The translations under genes and the position numbers were made by a program. From Elusimicrobiota bacterium (lineage in GTDB: Bacteria; Elusimicrobiota; Elusimicrobia; Elusimicrobiales; Elusimicrobiaceae): a stretch of 10,422 bases of DNA. Each line of letters begins with the position of its first letter. Within the stretch, counting starts at the first letter, position 1. Where the stretch lies: positions 1-10,422 of the forward strand of contig JAIRLH010000110.1 in the NCBI GenBank assembly GCA_031259485.1, written 5' to 3'. Below are positions 5,167 to 10,422 of the stretch, in pieces. The notes below the pieces were generated by a model. That model was not told the origin of the DNA and did no database searches. It saw only the letters and a program-made list of their open reading frames with translations.

Positions 5167-8100
5167 TCAGTCAAAATCCCAATGCTCGTGGCCGAAGTTT
5201 TCTTCTATAAAATTAATCAGCGGATTGTGTATCGCTATCTTCTTGGGAGTTTTTATCGTCGCTGTCTTGCCGGCAGGCTCCGCCGCGACAAGATAAACTT
5301 CCGTCGCGCCTTTAGTCATGTCCAGCAAACTATTGAGGCTGTGCAGTTGTTCTTCTTTCACATTTTCCGGCAGGCGCACTATAAAGCGCCGCGCTTTGCG
5401 GGATATTACATTTAATATCGGCTCTATGCCGGATACCATTATCTCGGCTTTGGCCGACATTTCATCACCGCGCACGTCGCCGTAAACTATTACAACTTGG
5501 TTTACGTCCACCTTGCCGGCAAGCTGCGCCCACGCGCGGCTGAAAGCGTTGGCGGTGATAGTTTGCGTCTGGTCTTCCACGGCGAGCTGGGCCCAGTTGT
5601 CTTTATTTTTCGTCTGGCGTTTTTTGATGCGCGATATTATACCCGCGACCTCCACCGCGCCGGGGACTATGTTTTCCTGCAAAGTTGCGATATCGGTTTT
5701 GACCAGCTTGCCCAAATGGCGCGCGTATTTCGCCAAAGGATGGCCGGAGAGGTACAGGCCTATTATTTCTTTCTCATGATTTAATAATTCCGTTTTTGTG
5801 AAAGGTTTGGCTTTCTTTGGGACGCCGGCTTTGGGACGCAGCGTGATTTGGGAGAGATCATCGCCGAACAAACTGTTTGTCGCGGAGGCCTTTTCTTCCT
5901 TAAGCAGGGCCGCATGTTCAGCGGCGGGCTCAATATCGGCCATGGCCTGGGCGCGCGCATTCTCCGGCGGGATATTTTTGTATAAACCGTCAAACGCGCC
6001 GGCAAGCGCGAGCGATTCCAAAGTTTTTTTGTTTGCCTGCTGCAAATTAACGCGGTTGCAGAAATCTTGCAAATCTTTAAATTTACCGTTTTTCTCCCGC
6101 TCCGCGACCATACTTTTGCAGGCTTCCTCACCAACGTTTTTTATGGCCGTCAGGCCGAAACGTATGGCTTCTTTGCCATCGGGCAGCTTTTCCACGCTGA
6201 AGTTTGCCATGGAGTTTTGTATATCCGGCGCAAGGATTTCAAAACCCATTTTACGCGATTCTTCAAGATATGTGGCGATTTTGTTTTCTTTGTCGGCCGA
6301 GCCTATCGCGTTATGCCCGATTTCGTTTGTAAGCGCGCTGCACATAAATTCTCTGGGATAATTGGCTTTAAGGTATGCCGTCTGATACGAAACAAGCGCA
6401 TAAGCGAAAGAATGCGATTTATTAAAACCGTAGCCCGCAAATTCCGCCATCTGGTTAAAAAGTTTTTCCGCGGCTTTTGCGCTTAGGTTGTTTTTTGCGG
6501 CTCCTTCAATAAATTTTGAGCGGAACTTTTCCATTTCATGCGGGTTCTTTTTACCCATGGCTTTGCGCAGGAAATCAGCCTCGCCCGGAGTAAAGCCGGC
6601 AAGAGACTTGGAAATTTCCATTATCTGTACCTGATAAACCATGGTGCCGTAAGTCTCTTTAAGGATAGGTTCAAGCAAAGGATGGTCGTAAGAAACTTTT
6701 TCCCGTCCGCTTTTGCGGTTTACAAAACTGTCCATCATGCCGCTTTGCATCGGGCCCGGCCGGTAAAGCGCGACCAAAGCCGAAATATCGCCGAAAACTT
6801 CGGGACGCATGCGTTTTACAAGGTCTTTCATGCCGCCGCTTTCCAGCTGGAAGATACAGTTGGTCTGCGCCGAACAAAGCAGTTCGTATGTTTTCTTGTC
6901 GTCAAGCGGGATATCGTCTATATCAATATCCGTGCCGCGCAGTTCTTTTATTAATTTTACCGCTTCCGAAATTACAGTCAGCGTGCGCAGTCCCAGAAAA
7001 TCTATCTTCAAAAGACCCATGCCTTCCAAGGTTTTGCCCTCAAACTGCGTGGTGACTGAATTTTCGTCCCGTCCTTTGGCAAGGGGTACGTATTCCGTGG
7101 CCTCTTTTGGCGTCACGAGAACGCCGGCAGCGTGCACGCCGGTATGGCGTTTGAGGCCTTCAATTTTGGTCGCGAATTCAAAAAGCTGTTTTACTTTTGG
7201 GTTTTTGGCGATTTCGGCCTTAATTTCCGGTACCTGTTCTATCGCGCCGGCGATAGTGGCGTCAAGCGTATTGGGTATCAGCTTGCCCAGACGGTTTGCT
7301 TCCGCTACGGAAAATTCCATAACCCTCGCAACGTCTTTAAGCGCCAGTTTGGCCTTCATCGCGCCGAAAGTGATAATCTGCGTGATGTTTTTTCGCCCGT
7401 ATTTTTGACGCATATATTCAATAACCTGCTCGCGCCCGACGTCGGAAAAGTCAATATCCAAATCCGGCATGCTTATGCGGTCGGGATTTAAAAACCTCTC
7501 AAAAAGCAGTCCGTTTTTTATTGGGTCAATTCTGGTTATATCAGTACTGTAAGCCACCAGAGCGCCCGCGCCGCTGCCGCGCCCGGGACCCACGGGGATA
7601 TCCTGGCCGCGCGCATAGGCTATAAAGTCCTGCACAATCAAGAAATACGACGCAAAGCCCATTTTGCCGATGACGGCGAGCTCTTCCTCCAGCCTTTTCA
7701 TATATTCCGGCGGGATTGTATCGGTTTTAAGCTTTTTCTTTAAACCCTGCAGGCACTGCTCTTTCAAAAAATCTTCGGGCGCGGCAAAGGTGGAGGGTAT
7801 GTCAAAACTCGGCAGAATAAAACCGCTTTTTTTGAATTTAAGGTTGCATTTTTCCGCAATTTCAAGAGTATTTCTTAAAGCCTGCGGCGCATAGTCAAAT
7901 AGTTTAACCATTTCCTCGGGAGTTTTGAAATAAAGCTCGTGCGTGGCCATCTTGAGACGGTTGGGGTCTTCCAGCGTTTTGCCCATTTCTATACACATGT
8001 GAATGTCGTGGGCCTGCCAGTCCGCGCGGGTTTCATAATGGCAGTCGTTTGTGGCCGCGAGTGGGATTGCGGTTTGTTTGGCTATTTCAAGCAGATTTTT

Positions 8101-8673
8101 AAGCGCGGTTTGCTCGTCCGGTATGCCGTGGTCCATTATTTCAATATAATAATTTCCCGCGCCGAGCAGGTCTTGAAAACGCGCGGTGATTTTTTTGGCC
8201 TCTTCAAAATCGTGGCGCAACGCGGCCTGCGCAAGCTCGCCCTTGAGACAACCGGAAAGCACTATCAAACCCTCTTTGTGTTTTGAAAGCAAATCAAAAT
8301 CTATGCGCGGTTTATAATAAAAACCGTCCACCCACGCGGCGGAGTTCAGCTTCATCAGATTATTGTAGCCCTGCAAATTGGCGGCCAGCACGGTGAGGTG
8401 GTTTAACTGGGTTTTATTTTTGTCTATTTCATTATATTTATCAGGCGTTGTATAAAATTCGCAGCCTATAATGGGCTTAACGCCAACTTCTTTGGCGTTT
8501 TGATAAAATTCCATCGCGCCGAACATATTGCCGTGGTCCGTCACAGCCATGGCTTTTATATTATTTTTGGCCAGATTTTTGAGGAACGCGGAAGGCCCCT
8601 TGCCGGCGATGCGTATCATGCCGTCAAGGAGAGAGTATTCCGTATGATTATGCAAATGGACAAATTCAGCCAT
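5167..8673 (-). CDS. dnaE: DNA polymerase III subunit alpha (replicative polymerase)
   Basis: This 1168-residue protein is the catalytic subunit of the replicative polymerase and works with the sliding clamp and clamp loader at the fork. Domains in order: PHP at about 1-280 (HLHNHTEYSLLDG), then the polymerase core with GPGRGSGAG (362-370), PDLDIDF carrying catalytic Asp406 and Asp408, and KIDFLGL carrying the third Asp (Asp558). Fingers motifs follow (RPGPMQSG, YGTMVYQVQ, GYGFNKSHSFAYALVSYQTAYLKA), then a helix-hairpin-helix region near 836-860, a likely internal clamp-binding motif TNSLFGD (932-938) and an OB fold at about 1005-1085. Length is normal for DnaE1. The PHP metal ligands His8, His10, Asp17, His47, Glu72, His92, Cys142, Asp210 and His212 all appear to be present. 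No good ribosome site precedes the ATG. A divergent Nudix gene starts 36 bases upstream. Confidence 0.98.
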   Translation of the reverse strand: MAEFVHLHNHTEYSLLDGMIRIAGKGPSAFLKNLAKNNIKAMAVTDHGNMFGAMEFYQNAKEVGVKPIIGCEFYTTPDKYNEIDKNKTQLNHLTVLAANLQGYNNLMKLNSAAWVDGFYYKPRIDFDLLSKHKEGLIVLSGCLKGELAQAALRHDFEEAKKITARFQDLLGAGNYYIEIMDHGIPDEQTALKNLLEIAKQTAIPLAATNDCHYETRADWQAHDIHMCIEMGKTLEDPNRLKMATHELYFKTPEEMVKLFDYAPQALRNTLEIAEKCNLKFKKSGFILPSFDIPSTFAAPEDFLKEQCLQGLKKKLKTDTIPPEYMKRLEEELAVIGKMGFASYFLIVQDFIAYARGQDIPVGPGRGSGAGALVAYSTDITRIDPIKNGLLFERFLNPDRISMPDLDIDFSDVGREQVIEYMRQKYGRKNITQIITFGAMKAKLALKDVARVMEFSVAEANRLGKLIPNTLDATIAGAIEQVPEIKAEIAKNPKVKQLFEFATKIEGLKRHTGVHAAGVLVTPKEATEYVPLAKGRDENSVTTQFEGKTLEGMGLLKIDFLGLRTLTVISEAVKLIKELRGTDIDIDDIPLDDKKTYELLCSAQTNCIFQLESGGMKDLVKRMRPEVFGDISALVALYRPGPMQSGMMDSFVNRKSGREKVSYDHPLLEPILKETYGTMVYQVQIMEISKSLAGFTPGEADFLRKAMGKKNPHEMEKFRSKFIEGAAKNNLSAKAAEKLFNQMAEFAGYGFNKSHSFAYALVSYQTAYLKANYPREFMCSALTNEIGHNAIGSADKENKIATYLEESRKMGFEILAPDIQNSMANFSVEKLPDGKEAIRFGLTAIKNVGEEACKSMVAEREKNGKFKDLQDFCNRVNLQQANKKTLESLALAGAFDGLYKNIPPENARAQAMADIEPAAEHAALLKEEKASATNSLFGDDLSQITLRPKAGVPKKAKPFTKTELLNHEKEIIGLYLSGHPLAKYARHLGKLVKTDIATLQENIVPGAVEVAGIISRIKKRQTKNKDNWAQLAVEDQTQTITANAFSRAWAQLAGKVDVNQVVIVYGDVRGDEMSAKAEIMVSGIEPILNVISRKARRFIVRLPENVKEEQLHSLNSLLDMTKGATEVYLVAAEPAGKTATIKTPKKIAIHNPLINFIEENFGHEHWDFD

Positions 8674-8685
8674 ATCTTATATGAT
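8657..8685 (+). promoter_or_regulatory. candidate promoter of the Nudix gene, overlapping the dnaE start
   Basis: TGGACA (8657-8662, 5/6) and TATGAT (8680-8685, 5/6) are exactly 17 bases apart. Transcription would start near 8692, 18 bases before the TTG start and just upstream of the ribosome site GGAGG. The -35 box lies inside the first codons of dnaE on the opposite strand. Confidence 0.55.
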
Positions 8686-8709
8686 AATAGTAAAGTGGAG
8701 GAACGACCC

Positions 8710-9261
8710 TTGCCTAAACATTATAGTAAATTAATAGAAACCAAAATCAAAAGCCGCGCGGTGCACCGAGGCGTTGTCGGCATGAATATTGACACCGTGC
8801 GCCTTATAAACGGCAAAACCGCCACGCGCGAATACCTTGTGCACCCGGGCGCCAGCGCGGTGCTGCCGCTTATCGGCGGTAAAGTAGTATTGGTTGAGCA
8901 ATACCGCTACCCCGCCGGCAGGATATTGCTTGAAATACCGGCCGGTAAAATAAAAAAAGGCCAGAGCCCGCTGGCGTGCGCCAAGGCGGAACTGGCGGAA
9001 GAAACGGGCTACCGTGCGGCAAAGATAAAAAAATTGATTTCCTTTTACCCCGCGGCCGCGTTTTCTGATGAGGTTTTACATGTTTTTATAGCCTCCGGCC
9101 TTAAAGCCGGCAAAATCAAGCCGGACGAGGACGAGTTTTTAAACATCAAAACCGTGCCGCTTAAAACCGCGTATAAAATGATTAAGCAGGGCAAAATATG
9201 CGATGCGAAAACTATCATCGCGCTGCTTTATTATAAAAGTTTCGCGCCGAAAGGCTTCTAA
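8710..9261 (+). CDS. Nudix hydrolase, ADP-ribose pyrophosphatase type
   Basis: This 183-residue cytosolic enzyme is predicted to hydrolyse ADP-ribose or a similar nucleoside diphosphate sugar to AMP and a sugar phosphate. Family marks around the Nudix box are VEQYRYPAGR (62-71), LEIPAGK (74-80), the late part of the box AELAEETGY (93-101) with Glu94, Glu97 and Glu98 for metal binding, then FSDEVLHVFIA (118-128), all typical of ADPRase-type Nudix proteins. Two box positions deviate: the Glu of G-x5-E is Gln85, and the Arg before the first catalytic Glu is Ala93. I take TTG at 8710 as the start, because GGAGG (8697-8701) lies 8 bases before it and homology begins soon after. A longer frame reaching back to 8500 would overlap dnaE on the other strand and has no support. 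GTG at 8695 lacks a ribosome site. Confidence 0.88.
   Translation: MPKHYSKLIETKIKSRAVHRGVVGMNIDTVRLINGKTATREYLVHPGASAVLPLIGGKVVLVEQYRYPAGRILLEIPAGKIKKGQSPLACAKAELAEETGYRAAKIKKLISFYPAAAFSDEVLHVFIASGLKAGKIKPDEDEFLNIKTVPLKTAYKMIKQGKICDAKTIIALLYYKSFAPKGF
8720..8750 (-). promoter_or_regulatory. candidate promoter of dnaE inside the Nudix coding start
   Basis: Read on the - strand, TTGATT (8745-8750) is followed after 19 bases by a perfect TATAAT (8720-8725). Transcription would start near 8713, giving a leader of about 40 bases ahead of the dnaE ATG at 8673. The spacer is longer than ideal. The dnaE and Nudix leaders would overlap by about 20 bases. Confidence 0.4.
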
Positions 9262-9325
9262 CTTTGCCGAAAATTTTGTATATTTTGATAAGGAATTATC
9301 CCGCTATGAACAGTTAGTATAAATT

Positions 9326-9358
9326 CTCCCCCGAGTAGGGGGAGTCCCCGCGGAGGGG
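9326..9358. repeat. paired GC-rich hairpins
   Basis: CTCCCCC (9326-9332) and GGGGGAG (9338-9344) form a perfect 7-bp stem with a GAGTA loop. CCCC (9346-9349) and GGGG (9355-9358) follow at once, enclosing a CCGCGG core. No T-run follows on the + strand, so it is a poor terminator for the Nudix gene. On the - strand AATTTATA follows. The form matches intergenic repeats seen in many bacterial genomes. Confidence 0.5.
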
Positions 9359-9424
9359 CAATAGATCCGAGCGGGAGCAGGGGTAAATTGCAGCGCTAGT
9401 TTTAAATAAAAGAATAACAACACA

Positions 9425-9479
9425 TTATCTTCTACGGCACTTCGTGCCACTTCCTCCTAGGGGGGCAGAATGAAGATAA
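9425..9479. repeat. 55-bp structured element with 8-bp terminal inverted repeats
   Basis: TTATCTTC (9425-9432) and GAAGATAA (9472-9479) are perfect inverted repeats closing the element. Inside are a perfect hairpin GGCAC-TTC-GTGCC (9436-9448) and a second GC stem in CCTCCTAGGGGGG (about 9453-9465). The result would fold into a branched structure of two hairpins closed by one stem. It contains no ORF. It could be a REP/MITE-like dispersed repeat or a small structured RNA. Confidence 0.5.
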
Positions 9480-9515
9480 GGCGGGCCGCTTTTCCATAGG
9501 ACGGGCGGCCTCGCC
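9480..9515. repeat. long imperfect GC inverted repeat
   Basis: GGCGGGCCGC (9480-9489) pairs with GCGGCC-T-CGCC (9505-9515), that is 10 bp with one bulged T, around a 15-base loop. It abuts the 55-bp element directly. CCAAAGGG follows instead of a T-run, so it is not a canonical terminator. Confidence 0.45.
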
Positions 9516-9587
9516 CCAAAGGGAGCAGAAGAGATACTAAGGGATAATTCAGTTTTTATAAAAGCCGTTAAATACAGGATTAATATT

Positions 9588-10052
9588 ATGAAAAATATTT
9601 TGCTTTTGGTTTTCGCATCCGCATTGCTGGCCGGGTGTTATAACAATTCCGCCGGCGCTGTAAAGGAAAGGTCCTTCGCACAGCAATACGCCGAACTTGA
9701 AAAAGAGCCGCCGCAGGCACCGGCCGCTGGCGTGGGCGGCGATATTACGCTGCAAACCGCCGCCGACAGGGAGGCCCAAGTCTCCGCCGACGCGCAGAAA
9801 GAACGCCGCGCCCAGCCGCCCTTGGTTGAATCAAATTATATTTTTAAAATAATGCCAGATAAAAATGTCTACAGCTATGACGAATACAATCAGGTTTGGA
9901 GCGATGCTCCCAAAGAAAAAGATTATAAATCAACCAAACGCCTTTGGACAAAGCCCAAACGCTACCAAGGCGATTATGAGCCCGAGGCCGATACGCCCGA
10001 AGCCTCGCCCGAAACTCTTTCCCCTCCCGACGACGGGGACTGGGTGGAATAA
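9588..10052 (+). CDS. small proline-rich lipoprotein of unknown function
   Basis: This 154-residue protein starts with a short lipoprotein signal peptide and a clear lipobox LLAGC with Cys17. After lipidation it would be anchored in a membrane facing the periplasm; there is no Asp at +2 (Tyr18), so outer-membrane sorting is the default guess. The mature part is low in complexity: Ala/Pro/Glu-rich to about 80, a Lys/Tyr/Trp-rich block at about 85-130 (DKNVYSYDEYNQVW, then KRLWTKPKRYQGDY), and an acidic Pro/Glu/Asp tail ending in DGDWVE. No known domain is recognised. The ATG has a weak ribosome site (AGGA at 9576-9579, 8 bases upstream). It is the only gene on its strand here and converges on the pilin at 10080. 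Confidence 0.82.
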   Translation: MKNILLLVFASALLAGCYNNSAGAVKERSFAQQYAELEKEPPQAPAAGVGGDITLQTAADREAQVSADAQKERRAQPPLVESNYIFKIMPDKNVYSYDEYNQVWSDAPKEKDYKSTKRLWTKPKRYQGDYEPEADTPEASPETLSPPDDGDWVE

Positions 10053-10079
10053 CTTTTTGGAGATAAAAACCTTTAGTTA

Positions 10080-10422
10080 TTATTGCAATGCGTAGAAATT
10101 CGCGCCGCTGCCCGTGTCGGTAAGCCGTCCGCCAAGTAATCGGCATATTTTATCTTCAGAACGGTCTATCCCTGCCCAGCAGCCAAGGCCTTTTTGACCG
10201 TTAATAAAATTATAACTGTACCGCAGTGCTGGAAGATTGCTTTTGGTAGCGCGTATCCATCCTCCATATGAATCCAATAATACAATCTGCCATCCATCTA
10301 TTAATTTACAATTTGTAAGGCCGTCGTATGTGGTGCAGTTTGAGCTACTTTGCGGCAGGGATATATCTAATTCTTCAAAAGACATTGCGTAAGAGTTGTT
10401 TTGCAGGAAATATAATTCTTGA
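10080..10422 (-). CDS. type IV pilin-like protein, C-terminal part (N-terminus beyond the window)
   Basis: The frame is open from the right edge to the TAA at 10080-10082, giving 113 residues. It begins QELYFLQNNSYAMSFEELD, which aligns with the region after the helix in the two other pilins here (EELYYLTNGTY and ERHFLATGSYATNLKDLD), so the missing part should hold the prepilin leader and the hydrophobic helix. The head has one cysteine pair C-x8-C and a second C-x11-C followed by RLLGG. The pilin at 248 has the same C-x11-C and then KFFGG. An internal ATG at 10385 is inside the conserved domain and is not the real start. The role is as for the other pilins: a pilus or pseudopilus subunit. 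Confidence 0.85.
   Translation of the reverse strand, partial: QELYFLQNNSYAMSFEELDISLPQSSSNCTTYDGLTNCKLIDGWQIVLLDSYGGWIRATKSNLPALRYSYNFINGQKGLGCWAGIDRSEDKICRLLGGRLTDTGSGANFYALQ

Larger units (their letters stand above)
9262..9587. other. intergenic region rich in GC hairpin repeats, no gene seen
   Basis: This 326-bp spacer between the Nudix gene and the lipoprotein gene carries, in order, two neighbouring GC hairpins (9326-9358), a 55-bp element with terminal inverted repeats (9425-9479) and another long stem (9480-9515). An A/T-rich stretch before the lipoprotein follows, with TATAAA at 9557-9562 as a possible -10 box but no clear -35. No ORF with a credible start was found. The composition differs sharply from the coding DNA on either side and looks like a place where structured repeats have accumulated. 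Confidence 0.5.

Noticed and set aside
5497..8286. Many + strand open frames of 76-199 codons, for example 5798-6361, 6538-6954, 6809-7408 and 7939-8286
   Set aside because: They lie antisense to dnaE, which is unambiguous by motifs over its full length; their products are low in recognisable content and they lack ribosome sites.
8500..8709. N-terminal extension of the Nudix frame back to an ATG at 8500
   Set aside because: It would be antisense to the dnaE PHP region, has no family similarity, and the TTG at 8710 has an excellent ribosome site.
9549..10146. Frames at 9549-9779 (-), 9844-10146 (-) and 9865-10095 (+)
   Set aside because: They overlap the lipoprotein gene, which has a clear lipobox and start.
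1..10422. CRISPR array, tRNA, rRNA, integrase, insertion sequence, toxin-antitoxin or restriction genes
   Set aside because: Looked for on both strands; no evenly spaced repeats, no tRNA-like fold with a T-loop, and no matching protein motifs were found.

Overview
This window looks like chromosomal DNA of a gut-type bacterium of the phylum Elusimicrobiota (Elusimicrobium-like). That assignment is an inference. It rests on three separate pilin-type genes with nearly the same N-terminal prepilin helix but unrelated tails, an envelope set typical of diderms (lipobox protein, Sec-exported proteins, a beta-barrel ending in Phe), moderate GC with many A/T-rich spacers, and strong AAGGAG ribosome sites. 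No rRNA, tRNA, CRISPR array, transposase or phage gene was seen.

Left part (1-4330). A possible gene tail and a GC-rich hairpin precede a + strand pilin-like gene (248-769) with its own candidate promoter. A convergent 330-bp spacer (770-1099) with several inverted repeats separates it from a - strand exported protein of unknown function (1100-1798). Behind that lies a - strand cluster transcribed right to left: a deoxyhypusine-synthase-family enzyme (3264-4328), an outer-membrane beta-barrel (2374-3210) and a DoxX-like four-helix membrane protein (1948-2370). The last two genes are 3 bases apart and probably translationally coupled.

Middle (4331-8709). A minimal + strand pilin (4423-4752) meets a small - strand two-repeat basic protein (4807-5031) across a strong bidirectional terminator. 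Next on the - strand is a full-length dnaE, the replicative DNA polymerase III alpha subunit (5167-8673), with an apparently intact PHP metal site. Divergent from it, with only 36 bases between the start codons, is an ADP-ribose-pyrophosphatase-like Nudix gene (8710-9261) that probably starts at TTG. The predicted promoters of these two genes lie inside each other's first codons.

Right part (9262-10422). A 326-bp spacer carries a cluster of GC-rich inverted repeats, including a 55-bp element with 8-bp perfect terminal inverted repeats. It is followed by a short proline-rich lipoprotein (9588-10052) and, convergent with it, the C-terminal part of a third pilin-like gene that runs off the right edge (10080-10422).

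Most genes here are core or envelope functions. I see no convincing new multi-gene system. The items most worth checking are the duplicated small basic protein, the bacterial deoxyhypusine-synthase-family enzyme, the scattered pilins with a shared cysteine pattern, the overlapping dnaE/Nudix promoters, and the spacer repeat elements.
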